Positions 15,283 to 24,839 of a stretch of 64,000 bases of DNA are shown piece after piece (the stretch's first letter is position 1; every line of letters starts with the position of its first letter). This DNA is from Catellatospora sp. KI3. Lineage in GTDB: Bacteria > Actinomycetota > Actinomycetes > Mycobacteriales > Micromonosporaceae. The DNA is taken from NCBI RefSeq assembly GCF_029948125.1, contig NZ_JASAMB010000003.1, forward strand, positions 1 through 64,000. Reading direction: 5' to 3'. The translations under genes and the position numbers were made by a program. Below the pieces are notes generated by a model. It worked only from the letters and a program-made list of their open reading frames with translations. It was not told the DNA's origin and ran no database searches.

Positions 15283-15726
15283 ATGGTGAATAGAAAGGGT
15301 CCAAAAGGTCACAGGGCAGTTCAGATCCGCGCGGCTCTACTGCTTGGTCTGGCGGCCGCACTCGGGCTTCCGATCGGCACCGCGGCCATAACCGGAGGCA
15401 CGCAGCCCGCCGTTGTCGCGGCCACCGAGCAGGTCGGCGCCATCACGGCTGCGGCCTTGGCGGAGGAGCTCCGGAAGCGGTTCTTCAAGCGAGAGTCGAC
15501 GGAGCGTGGCGCCTCTGGCGCTCCGCCGACGCGTCAGGAGATCGTGGCCGGCCTGTGTGAGCTCATGCACCGAGAACTCGCGGACGTCGAGTTCGGCGCC
15601 CGGACGGCGGAGGCCATCGAAGCGGCCGCTTCAGCCCTGGCCAGGAACAGTCTCCAAGCCTCCGATCTCGAACGACTCGCCCAGATCGCCATTGAATTCG
15701 ATGCGGCCAGGCATGTCGACGACTGA
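15283..15726 (+). CDS. Hypothetical membrane-anchored protein
   Basis: A 147-aa protein with a basic N-terminus (VNRKGPKGHRAVQIR) and one hydrophobic segment (about residues 17-38, AALLLGLAAALGLPIGTAA), either a signal anchor or an uncleaved signal. The rest is soluble and alpha-helical, with LAEELRKRFFKRES and several Ala/Glu-rich helices ending FDAARHVDD. I recognise no family. GTG 15286 is an alternative start. It lies just upstream of the kinase / EccC locus and is read in the same direction as the first kinase, so it may belong to that system, but nothing in its sequence proves this. Confidence 0.55.
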   Translation: MVNRKGPKGHRAVQIRAALLLGLAAALGLPIGTAAITGGTQPAVVAATEQVGAITAAALAEELRKRFFKRESTERGASGAPPTRQEIVAGLCELMHRELADVEFGARTAEAIEAAASALARNSLQASDLERLAQIAIEFDAARHVDD

Positions 15727-15825
15727 GGCGCGAGGCGGTGGAGACCGCAGGATCGATGTACCGTTATGGGCCAGTGCACCATAGCCGTTTGGTGACTTTT
15801 ACCGTCTCCATCGCCGCACGGCCGG

Positions 15826-15841
15826 TTGGTAGAGTCGCGCC
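15826..15841 (+). promoter_or_regulatory. Shared kinase promoter box, copy 1
   Basis: TTGGTAGAGTCGCGCC contains an extended -10 (TGG-TAGAGT) 20 nt before GTG 15856. Closely matching boxes precede the other two kinase genes (19695-19709 and 26904-26918). Confidence 0.45.
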
Positions 15842-15855
15842 GGGAGTGTGGACAC

Positions 15856-17946
15856 GTGACAGGTTTCGAAAACGAGATGCCGCCCGGCTATATGGAGCCG
15901 ATTAACATCGGTCACGGCGGGTGGGCGGATGTCTATCGCTGTACCGATCGGACAGGCAACCGGGTAGCGTTGAAACTGTTCCGGGATCGTCTCGCGGATC
16001 CGACCGATGATCGCGATTTTCGGCGGGAGTTTGCGGTCGCTGCGGCTCTGAGCGCGCATCCGGGGACGATCGGCCTCCACGAGGGCGGCGTGACCGTCGC
16101 CCAGCGGCCCTGGCTGGCACTGGAGTTCGCCAGCAGGGGCAGTGTGGCTGGTCTCATCGCCTCGGTCGGCAGTCTTCCCCTCGACATCGCAATGTGCTAC
16201 GCGGTGAGCATCGCCGACACGCTGGCCTGGGCGCATTCGCTGGCGACGCCCGTCATCCACGGCGACATCAAGCCCGCCAACATCCTGATCGACGCCGCGG
16301 ACCGGCCGCGCCTGACCGACTTCGGGGCAGCCAGGTTCACCCGGGGCAGTCGCTCGGTCACCGTCCACCAGCTCGCCCAGACCCATGCCGCGCCAGAGGT
16401 GCTGGTCGAGGGCAGGGCCACCCCCGTCGCGGACGTCTGGTCCCTGGCGGCGACGCTGTTCGAGATGCTGACCGGCAATCCGCCGTTCATGCTCCGCGAG
16501 GCCGAGGGTGTCGTCGCGTTCGCGAACCGGGTTCAGGCCGGGCTGCCGGCCGACGCGATACCCGCGTCTGTGCCGGAGCAGGTCGCGGATGTCCTCAGGG
16601 GTGGGTTGACGGCCGACCGTGCCGCACGCACGTCGAGCATGGCCGAGTTCGCGTGGATGCTGCGGAGTGCGCAGGAGGCGCTGTCGCTGCCGGTCACGCC
16701 AGGGTGGCCCGCCCCGGCTTCCCGCCCGGCCGATCCGCGGTTCATCACTTACGCCGAGGCGCTGGCGGTCACGACTCACGCCCCGCTCAAGCTCGACAGG
16801 CCCGCGCCCGCAGCCCCGAGGCCTCCGCGCAGCCGTCGACCGGTGCTCGTTGTCGCCTCCATAGCCGCCGTCGGCCTGCTTCTAGCCGGTGCCGGGTTCG
16901 CCTTTGCGGTCGGCGGCGATGAGGCTGAGCCCCCACGGAGCCTCGGCGCGACCGCGACACCGGCGACCAGCGCGACCGCTACGGCCACCGCACCGCCCCA
17001 GCCAAGCGCGACGGTGCCGAGCATCGCACCTTCGACCGGTGGCGTACCGACCACGCCGACCGTCGCCCGTACGAGTGCCGGGCCGGCCGCGAACGTGCCG
17101 CCGCCCGCACCGGCGGTCCCGGGGGTGATCTCGACGTTCTCGATCGCGGACTCCAGCGGAGTCGCCGGATTGAACGGCAAGCTCGCGTTCTCCATCACCC
17201 CGCCGGCGAGCACGGCGGCGATTCAGCGCTACGAACTCGAGTACACCGGCGACGCCACGCCCGACCTGACTTCCACCGCGACCTCGGGCCAGATACAGGG
17301 CCTGACCAACGGAACGACGTACTCGGTCCGAGTACGGGCCTGCGCCAGCCAATGCGCCGCCTGGTCCGGTTCCCGCGCAGGTCAACCGTATGGGCCGGTG
17401 CCCAACCCGGGCAGCGGCGCGTCCAAGTCGGGTGACCGCCAGATCCAGCTGTCGTGGAGTGCGCCGGGAACCAATGGGCGGCCGCTGTCGAGGTTGGAGA
17501 TCAGGGTCGACGGCGGTGGGTGGGAGAACGTCGGGGTGGGCAACGGAAGCCGGATCGTGGGCAACGGACCCAACCAGGGTCACTCCATCCAGGTGCGCGC
17601 CTTCGATCAGGCGGGCCAGGAGAGCGGCACCACCTCGGCGAACGCCACCACCTCCGGTTCGTGGGTGAACGTCAGTCCGGGCAGCAGCGCGCAGGGGCAG
17701 CCGGGCTGCTCATCGTCCGCCTGCCGCTACATCACGGTGGAACTGCGCAACTTCGCGTCCAACACGTCGTATTCATGCTCGTTCAACTCCAGCCTGGGCA
17801 GTGACGGGTTCATCACCCGGAACTTCACCACGGACGGCAACGGCAACGCCGGTCCGAGCCAGACGCCCAACTACTTCGGCGTGGCGAGCGGATGGGTCAC
17901 GGCGACCTGCGGAGGTGTCGCCGGCACACGCAGCCCCTGGCTCTGA
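15856..17946 (+). CDS. Transmembrane Ser/Thr kinase with extracellular FnIII domains
   Basis: A 696-aa PknB-like kinase. The cytoplasmic kinase domain (about residues 10-275) has a Gly loop GHGGWADVY, the ATP-site Lys in VALKLF, catalytic IHGDIKPANILI (Asp137; HGD replaces HRD), DFG, and APE. A juxtamembrane motif ITYAEALAVTTHAPLKL is shared with the other two kinases here. One membrane helix (about 328-355) is followed by a Thr/Pro-rich linker, two FnIII-like modules (about 415-600) and a Cys-containing C-terminal domain (CSSSACRY, TATCGG). Start GTG 15856 has GGGAG 9 nt upstream and fits the N-termini of the related kinases. It converges with kinase 2, 32 bp apart. The ectodomain probably senses an extracellular polymer or partner. 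Confidence 0.9.
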   Translation: MTGFENEMPPGYMEPINIGHGGWADVYRCTDRTGNRVALKLFRDRLADPTDDRDFRREFAVAAALSAHPGTIGLHEGGVTVAQRPWLALEFASRGSVAGLIASVGSLPLDIAMCYAVSIADTLAWAHSLATPVIHGDIKPANILIDAADRPRLTDFGAARFTRGSRSVTVHQLAQTHAAPEVLVEGRATPVADVWSLAATLFEMLTGNPPFMLREAEGVVAFANRVQAGLPADAIPASVPEQVADVLRGGLTADRAARTSSMAEFAWMLRSAQEALSLPVTPGWPAPASRPADPRFITYAEALAVTTHAPLKLDRPAPAAPRPPRSRRPVLVVASIAAVGLLLAGAGFAFAVGGDEAEPPRSLGATATPATSATATATAPPQPSATVPSIAPSTGGVPTTPTVARTSAGPAANVPPPAPAVPGVISTFSIADSSGVAGLNGKLAFSITPPASTAAIQRYELEYTGDATPDLTSTATSGQIQGLTNGTTYSVRVRACASQCAAWSGSRAGQPYGPVPNPGSGASKSGDRQIQLSWSAPGTNGRPLSRLEIRVDGGGWENVGVGNGSRIVGNGPNQGHSIQVRAFDQAGQESGTTSANATTSGSWVNVSPGSSAQGQPGCSSSACRYITVELRNFASNTSYSCSFNSSLGSDGFITRNFTTDGNGNAGPSQTPNYFGVASGWVTATCGGVAGTRSPWL

Positions 17947-17978
17947 CTCCTGGAGCGCTCAGATCACGGGAGGTCAGG

Positions 17979-19622
17979 TCAGCACTGCGGTGCATTCCGC
18001 TGAGACCACCACGTCGTTCGCAGCGACCGGAGTGCTTCCAGGGCCGAAGTCACGTCAACCGACGGGTTGAGGCTCTGGAAGCTGTACTGGTTGCCTGGAT
18101 CAGTGGCGGAGATCTCCTGCCAATTGACGTCGTCACCCGGCGGCAGCCCCTGTACGTAGGTCATCGCCGAGTAAGGCGGACTGATGCTGCCGGTCGGGCT
18201 GTCGCTGTGGCGATTGGTACGGAGGAACAGGCCACCAGGTGTGCGGAAATTCGGGTAGTCCGCGTCGGCGGGCCAACCGAGTTCGAAGGTCCAGGACTTC
18301 GCCCCGGAGGCGTAGTAGCGTCGAACCGTTCCGAGCACGCCGTCCACGGTGTCACGCGCGCACCATGGCGGTGGCGGTTCGACGACGACGACTCGTGGGC
18401 TGGGGCTGGTGTTCGCCTGCGGATTCGACGGACCGGTTGGACTGGCCGCACTGGACGGGGCGGTCGAGGTGCCGCTGCGCTTCGGCACCGACTGGGTGGG
18501 CGCCGCAACCCGCGCGGCATCTATGCCCTGGCCGGCGGGTACAGCTGTGTTGTCGGAGGCGTAGTTCGCGAAGGCCATGCCGGCGCCCGCGACGACGGCG
18601 ATCGCGGTGACAGCGCCGATCTTGATCGTCAGCGAGCGTGACCCGCGCCGTGGCGCATCAGGTTTGCCAGCAGGATCCAGATTGAGCGGCCGTGCCGTGG
18701 TCCGTGCCAGCGCCTCGGTGTAGGTGGTGAAGGGCAGCTCCCTACCGGCCTTCAGCTGCTGCTCCTGGCGCGTGGGTGCGTGTCCGAGGGCCGACTGGGC
18801 TGCTCTGAGCTCCGTTGCCATCGCGGACATGGTGGCCGTCCGCCCGGCGCGGTCCACAACGAGCCCGGCCCGGATGACGGCGGCGAGAGCGTCAGGGACG
18901 CTCGCAGGGATGGCGTCTGCGGGCAGTCCGCTGCAGACCCGGTCGATGAAGGCGCCCGGTCCCTCACCGGGCTTGGGGACGAACGGCGAAACCCCGGCGA
19001 GCATTTCGAAGAGCATGGCGGCCAGCGCCCAGATGTCGGAGGAGGGGGACGCACGACCGTCACGGAGCACCTCCGGGGCCGCGTGAGTCTGCGTGAACTG
19101 GGCGAGGGTGATCGACTGGCGGCTCCCGAGCTGGCCGGATACCCCGAAGTCGCTTACCAAGGGTCTACCGCTGTCGTCGAGCAGCACGTTCGCGGGTTTG
19201 AGGTCGCCGTGGACCACCGGAGACGGCAGGGAATGCGCCCACGCCATCGTGTCGGCAAGGCGTACGGTGAGGTCGATGGCGTGCTTCACACCGAGCGCAC
19301 CACCTGAGTGTTTGATCAGGTCCGCCAAGGTGCCGCCGGCGGCCAGCTCCATCGCGAGCCAGGGCCGTGCTGAGGCGGTCACTCCGGCGGCTCGCACTCC
19401 GATCACTCCGGGATGCCTGCTGAGCATGGCGGCAGTGCGGCACTCCTGCCGGAAGCCCTCGGCGCCGGCTGCCGGGTCGCTGAGGCGCTGGTGGAACAGC
19501 TTGACCGCGACAAGGCTGCCGTCGGACTGGTCGACGCAGCGGTAGACCTCGGCCCATCCACCTGAACCGATGTGCTCGGGCTGGCGGTAGCCTGGCGGTA
19601 GATCGTTGATGTCACCCGTCAC
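17979..19622 (-). CDS. Transmembrane Ser/Thr kinase with unique ectodomain
   Basis: A 547-aa relative of the neighbouring kinases. The kinase domain (about residues 10-275) has GSGGWAEVY, VAVKLF (Lys41), VHGDLKPANVLL (Asp140, again HGD rather than HRD), SDFG, and APE. The shared juxtamembrane motif FTTYTEALARTTARPLNL follows, then one membrane helix (about 333-355), a Ser/Thr/Pro-rich spacer, and an outer domain of about 130 residues bounded by Cys (PWCARDTVDG near its start, RNAPQC at the end) that I do not recognise. GTG 19622 is chosen: GGAGG lies 9 nt upstream, whereas ATG 19631 would abut it. It is divergent from the EccC-type gene and shares its control region. Confidence 0.88.
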   Translation of the reverse strand: MTGDINDLPPGYRQPEHIGSGGWAEVYRCVDQSDGSLVAVKLFHQRLSDPAAGAEGFRQECRTAAMLSRHPGVIGVRAAGVTASARPWLAMELAAGGTLADLIKHSGGALGVKHAIDLTVRLADTMAWAHSLPSPVVHGDLKPANVLLDDSGRPLVSDFGVSGQLGSRQSITLAQFTQTHAAPEVLRDGRASPSSDIWALAAMLFEMLAGVSPFVPKPGEGPGAFIDRVCSGLPADAIPASVPDALAAVIRAGLVVDRAGRTATMSAMATELRAAQSALGHAPTRQEQQLKAGRELPFTTYTEALARTTARPLNLDPAGKPDAPRRGSRSLTIKIGAVTAIAVVAGAGMAFANYASDNTAVPAGQGIDAARVAAPTQSVPKRSGTSTAPSSAASPTGPSNPQANTSPSPRVVVVEPPPPWCARDTVDGVLGTVRRYYASGAKSWTFELGWPADADYPNFRTPGGLFLRTNRHSDSPTGSISPPYSAMTYVQGLPPGDDVNWQEISATDPGNQYSFQSLNPSVDVTSALEALRSLRTTWWSQRNAPQC

Positions 19623-19694
19623 GGCTTGCATCCTCCGACGTCGGCGGCTTCCGGTGCGAGGTGGCGCGGCCTGCCCCGATCGGCGCCCGTCCAT

Positions 19695-19709
19695 GGCGCA
19701 ATCTATCAA
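19695..19709 (-). promoter_or_regulatory. Shared kinase promoter box, copy 2
   Basis: Read on the minus strand, TTGATAGATTGCGCC contains an extended -10 (TGA-TAGATT) and matches the boxes before kinases 1 and 3. It lies about 75 nt before GTG 19622. The rest of the 182-bp gap must also hold the promoter of the EccC-type gene, possibly at GGTAGAAAACACT (19728-19740). Confidence 0.45.
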
Positions 19710-19804
19710 TCGTTGCGACGCCGTGAAGGTAGAAAACACTGGCGTAACGGCGGAGGCGGATCCTGCCGCACGCGGCCAATGTCGACGGTGAGGATCGATC
19801 TGTC

Positions 19805-22800
19805 GTGCTGGCCGGAGTGAAGTTGGGCGCTATGTGGATTCCGCTGACCGTCGCCGTCGGCGGTGACAGCCGTGACCTGCATATGCAGGCGACACCCGAG
19901 TCCAGGGTCAGTGATCTCGAGGACGCCGTCGCCAGGCACGTCGGGCTGCGCGGGGCGGTGCGTCTCGCTACGGCGCGAGGCATGCTCGACTCCTCGTCGG
20001 ATCTGATCGCGGCCGGAATCCGCCCGGGCGTGGTCGTCCAGGTGGTCGGTGAGGACGCCCCGACCGGCCGACCCCGCGCGACCGCACGCAGGCAGCTGCG
20101 GGTCACCGGAGGAATCGACGCAGGTTCGATCATTCCCCTTCCGCAGGAGGGCACGCTGTCGATCGGCCGCGGCCCGGAATGCGACATCCGGCTGAGTGGG
20201 ACGGCGGTCAGCCGTCGCCATGCCGAACTCTTGTGCGGGCCGAGCGGAGTCCGACTCAGCGATGTGGGCTCCGCCAACGGGACGGCGGTCGACGGGCAGA
20301 AGATCGTCGGCCCGGTCGACCTGGCACCTGGGCTCAGGGTGCAGATCGGCGACCACCGGCTTGTCCTGCACGACGCCGCCCTGAACAGTCATCCGGCCGC
20401 ACGGCTGGTAGACCTGCGGGACGGCACGCTCCGGCTGGACCGCCAGCCCCGATTCCCGGAGCCCGCGGTGACGACCGTCCTGTCGGCGCCGAAGCCGTTC
20501 GACGGTTCGGCGCGAACCCCGATGGCGATCGGCGCCATGGCTGTGACCGGCCTGCTCGGTGGTTTCGCCGCATACCTCGTCTACGACAACGCCGCGTTCC
20601 TGTTGCTGTCCGGGATCAGCATCGCCGGAGGTGCGCTGGGCGGCTTGTACACCCGGGTCAAGCACGGGAGAGGACTGCGCCGAGCGCAGCGGGATCACGC
20701 CGCCGCGGTCGTCGCGCACCAGGCGGAGGTGCTGACGACGGCGCAGCAGGAGCGGTCACGGCGCCTGCGGGAGGCCAGCGACCCGGCGGAGGTCGTGTCC
20801 GTCGCCGCGACGCCCGCAGCGCCGCTGTGGCAGCGGCAACTCGCCGACCCTGACTTTCTGCGCGTACGGATCGGCCTGGCCGACCTCCCCAGCGACCTCA
20901 CGATTCATCAGCCCGACGGAAGCCGGGTCCACCACCCGCTGTCCGACGTGCCGCTGACAGTCGACCTGGCTGCCGTCGGCACAGTGGGCATCACCGGCTC
21001 CCGGGCGGCCGCCAGGGCACTGGCCAGGTGGCTGGTCACACAGGCCGTAGTACAGAGCGGGCCGTCGGATCTCCGCGTGGCGGTGCTCAGCCGCCCGGGC
21101 GATCCCGATGCGGCAGCGGGGTGGGACTGGACCCGCTGGCTGCCGCACCTGCGGGTCGGCTCGGCGGCCCTCGCCGATGTGGGCGCCGACGAAGCAAGTC
21201 TCACCGTGCTGGTCGACCGGATCGCCGACCTGGTGGCGCAGCGGGCGATGTCCGGGGCGCGCCCGGGTGGGTCGACTGACCCGCGACCGCACCGGCCGCA
21301 GTGGTTGGTGGTCGTGGACGATCTGTCATCGCACGACTCGGTGAAGCTCAGCGAAATCGTATCCAAGGGACCGGACCTGGGCGTTGCCGTCATCGCGGTC
21401 GGACAGCTGCCGAGCCGATGCCCGGTGGAGGTGTCGTTCGCCGATGATGCGCTCGCCATCGTCCGCCGTGCCGGTCAGGCGGAGCTGCACGGTGTTCTCG
21501 TCGACCAGATCAGCCCGGCCGTGGCGACGCGCGTCGCACGTGACCTGGCCCCCCTGCACGATCCGCAGTTGGCCACCGGCGCCTCGGGCCTGCCCACCCG
21601 CGTGTCGCTGATCGACCAGCTGACCCCGGCCGCGCTGGAGCCCGCTGCCCTCGAACGCAACTGGCAGCGCACCCCCCGGCAGACCCGGGTGGTGGTGGGG
21701 CAGACGGCCGCCGGGCCGCTGCACGTCGATCTGCTGAGCAACGGCCCGCACGCCCTGGTCGCGGGCGCCACCGGCTCCGGCAAGTCGGCGATGCTGCAGA
21801 CGATCGTGGCGAGTCTGGCCATCGCCAACCGACCCGACGAACTCGGCTTCATCCTCGTCGACTTCAAAGGCGGAGCCGCATTCGCGCCGTTCGACGGCCT
21901 GCCGCACATCCTCGGCAGCATCAGCAATCTGGACGGCCACGCCGTCATGCGGGCTCTCGACTCGCTTCGGGGCGACCTCCAGCGTCGCCAGCGCTACCTG
22001 GCCGCCGCAGGAGCGGCTTCGCTCACCCGATACCACGAGCTCGCAGATCGGGGTGACCTGCCCGCCGGCAGCCCTACCCGGCTGCCGCGGATGTTCGTCG
22101 TCATCGACGAGTTCGCGATGCTCAAGGAGGGCGTGGCCAGTGAAGTCCTGGACGGGCTCGTGAACATCGCCACCGTCGGCAGGTCGCTGGGGGTGCACCT
22201 GGTCATCGGCACCCAGGCTCCACGCGGGGTCATCCCGCCGCAGATGCGTCCCAACGTCAACCTCAAGGTCGCCTTCCGTCTCGACGCCGACCATTCTCAG
22301 GACGTCATCGGCGTCGGTGACGCCCAGCACCTGGCTGGCAGCGGACGTGGCTATCTGCGCCGGGGCGATGACGGAGACCTGGTGCCGTTCCAGGCCGCGT
22401 TCGTCGGCGGAGCCACCCGTCGGCGACCGGGAGCCGGGGTGTCCCTGCTGGAGGTGCCGTTCGTCCGCTTGGGGCATCCGCCGTCGGAGGTCGGGACCGC
22501 GAGTGTCGCAGACATCGAGGTCATCGTCCGCGCGGTCCAGGAGGCGGCGAAGTCCGGCGGAGTACGTCCCGTCCCGCCGCCCTGGCTGCCGGATCTGCCG
22601 ACGCTGGTGCCGTTGGCGCAGTTGCCGGACACGTCCGAGCCGACCGACGACCTGATCCTCTGCTACGGCCAGGAGGACCAGCCGGAGCTGCGGGCGCAGC
22701 CGGCGGCATCCTGGAACATCAGCACAGGCACGCATCTGCTCGCCGCCGGACGCCCGAGATCCGGCCGCAGCACTCTGCTGCGCACCCTCGCCGCGTCGGC

Positions 22801-24250
22801 TGCCCGATACGGCACACACCGGATCAGCCTCTACGTCATGGACTGCGGCGGCACATTGGGTGATCTGGCCTCGCTGCCGCACTGCGGCGCGGTGGTCACC
22901 CAGCATGAGATCGAACGCGGTGCCCGACTACTCGACCAGTTGGACCGTCTGGTGACAGACCAGGGCAGGAGCCCGGCCGGAACGCCGGTGGGCCGCCGTG
23001 TTCTGCTGCTGATCGACGACTGGGAGACCTGGGCGCAGACCTACGGCGAGGTCGACAACGGCGCCCTGCTCGGCCGACTGGTCAATCTCTTCCGGCGGGG
23101 ACCGGCGGCAGGCGTCCACATCGCGGTGACGGGCGGGTCGTCGCTGCTGACTTCGACCCAGACCCGCGCGTTCGCCGAATCGGCACAGGATCGGCTGGCC
23201 CTACCGTTCGAACCGGACGACTACCGCTGGCTCGGCATGCCGGCGACGGCGATTCCCAGTGAGGCAGGCCCCGGCCGAGCGGTGTACCTAAACGCGCCGT
23301 ACCGTGCTGTCCAGGTCGCGGTCGTGGGCGTCGATGCACACCCGGCCGCGCAAGCGGCCTCACTGCGCGCGCTTGCGGCCACCGCAACGGCCGTGCCCGG
23401 CCACACGCCGTGGCGGGTGGATCCGCTGCCGCACAGCATCAGCGTGGCTGAGGCCCGACGGCTCCCGCGAACGACGGCAGCCAGCGAACGCTGGCTGCCG
23501 TTGGGGGTCGGCGGGGACCACCTGGCGCTGCTCGGCGTCGACATCGAAGCTGAAGGGCCTGCCGTCTACGTCACGGGGGAGCGGCGCAGCGGACGCAGCA
23601 ACGCCCTGTTGGCAATGGGTATCGACCTGGTCGAACGCGGCATTCCGGTCGTGGCCATCACACCGAACCGTGCCTCGCCACTGCGCGCGCTCAAGGACGT
23701 CGCGGTGGTGCTGTCCCCCCAGCCGCCGACCCGGCGGATGATCCAACTCGCCCTGGCCGCGGTCGAGCCGCCGTATGTCGTGCTCGTGGACGACGCCGAG
23801 CAACTCGCCCGCACCGAGGCGGAGGCGCCCCTGCGGGAGGTGCTCGTCCACGGACAGGAGCCGTGGTCGGCGATCGTGGTCGCCGCCGCCATCGACGACC
23901 TTGCCCACCCAGCGCCCGGGACACTGCTCGGCGAGGTCGGGCGCAGCGGCGCCGGAATGGTCCTGGCACCCAGGACCGCTCGGCCGCAGTTGTTCGGTTC
24001 GATCCTACGGATCCCGCCGGCCTATGTCGGCAGTACGGCGCCGGGACGCGCGGTCGTGGTCAGCCGGTCCGGAACGGCACCGGTCCAGGTGCCGCTGGCC
24101 GACGCTGCCGATGTGACCGGTCTGCGCCGAATCGCGCCTGGGCTGGGCCAGCTGCTCGAACAGGCGAACGCGATCGCCGGGGAGGCTCCGGCGACCGTGG
24201 AGCGGTTGCGCGACATCATCGGCCAGGTGCGAGCTTCGACGGTCAGCTGA
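19805..24250 (+). CDS. eccC: EccC/EssC-type FtsK-SpoIIIE ATPase with FHA domain
   Basis: A 1481-aa motor protein of the type VII secretion (EccC/EssC) family, which recognises WXG100 substrates and powers export. Order: a ubiquitin-like N-terminal region (about residues 9-85), an FHA domain (about 96-185; GRGPECDI at 121, SRRHAEL, GSANGT), two membrane helices (about 238-283), and three FtsK-type ATPase domains. D1 has an intact Walker A, GATGSGKS (Lys660), and Walker B IDE (768-769). D2 and D3 carry Arg for Lys (GRPRSGRS, Arg988; GERRSGRS, Arg1264) with LLIDD and VLVDD Walker B motifs. An FHA domain binds phosphothreonine, so the three kinases alongside are obvious partners. Start may be GTG 19805, GTG 19817 or ATG 19832. 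Its end overlaps the convergent 198-aa gene by 8 bp. Confidence 0.92.
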   Translation: MLAGVKLGAMWIPLTVAVGGDSRDLHMQATPESRVSDLEDAVARHVGLRGAVRLATARGMLDSSSDLIAAGIRPGVVVQVVGEDAPTGRPRATARRQLRVTGGIDAGSIIPLPQEGTLSIGRGPECDIRLSGTAVSRRHAELLCGPSGVRLSDVGSANGTAVDGQKIVGPVDLAPGLRVQIGDHRLVLHDAALNSHPAARLVDLRDGTLRLDRQPRFPEPAVTTVLSAPKPFDGSARTPMAIGAMAVTGLLGGFAAYLVYDNAAFLLLSGISIAGGALGGLYTRVKHGRGLRRAQRDHAAAVVAHQAEVLTTAQQERSRRLREASDPAEVVSVAATPAAPLWQRQLADPDFLRVRIGLADLPSDLTIHQPDGSRVHHPLSDVPLTVDLAAVGTVGITGSRAAARALARWLVTQAVVQSGPSDLRVAVLSRPGDPDAAAGWDWTRWLPHLRVGSAALADVGADEASLTVLVDRIADLVAQRAMSGARPGGSTDPRPHRPQWLVVVDDLSSHDSVKLSEIVSKGPDLGVAVIAVGQLPSRCPVEVSFADDALAIVRRAGQAELHGVLVDQISPAVATRVARDLAPLHDPQLATGASGLPTRVSLIDQLTPAALEPAALERNWQRTPRQTRVVVGQTAAGPLHVDLLSNGPHALVAGATGSGKSAMLQTIVASLAIANRPDELGFILVDFKGGAAFAPFDGLPHILGSISNLDGHAVMRALDSLRGDLQRRQRYLAAAGAASLTRYHELADRGDLPAGSPTRLPRMFVVIDEFAMLKEGVASEVLDGLVNIATVGRSLGVHLVIGTQAPRGVIPPQMRPNVNLKVAFRLDADHSQDVIGVGDAQHLAGSGRGYLRRGDDGDLVPFQAAFVGGATRRRPGAGVSLLEVPFVRLGHPPSEVGTASVADIEVIVRAVQEAAKSGGVRPVPPPWLPDLPTLVPLAQLPDTSEPTDDLILCYGQEDQPELRAQPAASWNISTGTHLLAAGRPRSGRSTLLRTLAASAARYGTHRISLYVMDCGGTLGDLASLPHCGAVVTQHEIERGARLLDQLDRLVTDQGRSPAGTPVGRRVLLLIDDWETWAQTYGEVDNGALLGRLVNLFRRGPAAGVHIAVTGGSSLLTSTQTRAFAESAQDRLALPFEPDDYRWLGMPATAIPSEAGPGRAVYLNAPYRAVQVAVVGVDAHPAAQAASLRALAATATAVPGHTPWRVDPLPHSISVAEARRLPRTTAASERWLPLGVGGDHLALLGVDIEAEGPAVYVTGERRSGRSNALLAMGIDLVERGIPVVAITPNRASPLRALKDVAVVLSPQPPTRRMIQLALAAVEPPYVVLVDDAEQLARTEAEAPLREVLVHGQEPWSAIVVAAAIDDLAHPAPGTLLGEVGRSGAGMVLAPRTARPQLFGSILRIPPAYVGSTAPGRAVVVSRSGTAPVQVPLADAADVTGLRRIAPGLGQLLEQANAIAGEAPATVERLRDIIGQVRASTVS

Positions 24251-24839
24251 ACGCCCCGGCGACGTCAGCGGCGGCCCGGTGCATCCGCACCCCGGCGGCG
24301 ATCGCGTCGAACACCTGGACCAGGTGGGCCCTCTGGTCCAGGGCCGGTGTGTCGAAGCTGAGCACCCAGGAGGGGTGCAGATCGGCCGCGAGGACGTAAT
24401 CGGCTGACAGCAGCACGATCCGCCCGATCGCGATGACGGGCGCACTGAGCCACAGGTATCGCAGCGCCGTGCCGGTGGTCAGGTTCAACTCCACCACCGG
24501 TCCGGCCTCGTGGTCGCTGCGGTCGACTGCGGCATATGACGCGTAGGGCAGCAGTGAGAGCGACGCCGTCACGAACTTCGAAGACCGTGGATCGTAAGCG
24601 GCCCCGCCGGCCAGCAGCAGTGCTCCCGCGGTCGCCGATACCCGGGCGAGTCGGCCGAGTTCGGCTTCCAACTCCGCTGCGGCCTGGCTGCCAGCGGGCA
24701 GGTCGCCCGCGGCGCCGACAGCGGCGGCCAGGTCATCCTGGTAGTGCGCTGGGCGGATCGACCACCAGCCCGGGGGCAGGGCGAGCTCGAAGGCCAGTTC
24801 CTGACCACTGGCGACGGTGACGCGGGTCCAGTCGTTCAC
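24243..24839 (-). CDS. Type VII locus accessory protein, possible chaperone or immunity
   Basis: A 198-aa soluble protein, last gene of the four-gene WXG100 unit. It has no signal peptide. It opens with LAFELALPPGWWSIRPAHYQ, and its C-terminal third has short beta-like stretches ending PSWVLSFDTPALDQRAHLVQ then VFDAIAAGVRMH. That ending recalls the Mog1/PsbP-like fold (LpqN, DUF1795), used elsewhere by effector chaperones, but this is only a pattern impression. GTG 24839 overlaps the stop of the 418-aa WXG-headed gene, so it is made together with it, as expected for an effector's chaperone or immunity protein. No EspG signature could be confirmed. Confidence 0.6.
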   Translation of the reverse strand: MNDWTRVTVASGQELAFELALPPGWWSIRPAHYQDDLAAAVGAAGDLPAGSQAAAELEAELGRLARVSATAGALLLAGGAAYDPRSSKFVTASLSLLPYASYAAVDRSDHEAGPVVELNLTTGTALRYLWLSAPVIAIGRIVLLSADYVLAADLHPSWVLSFDTPALDQRAHLVQVFDAIAAGVRMHRAAADVAGAFS

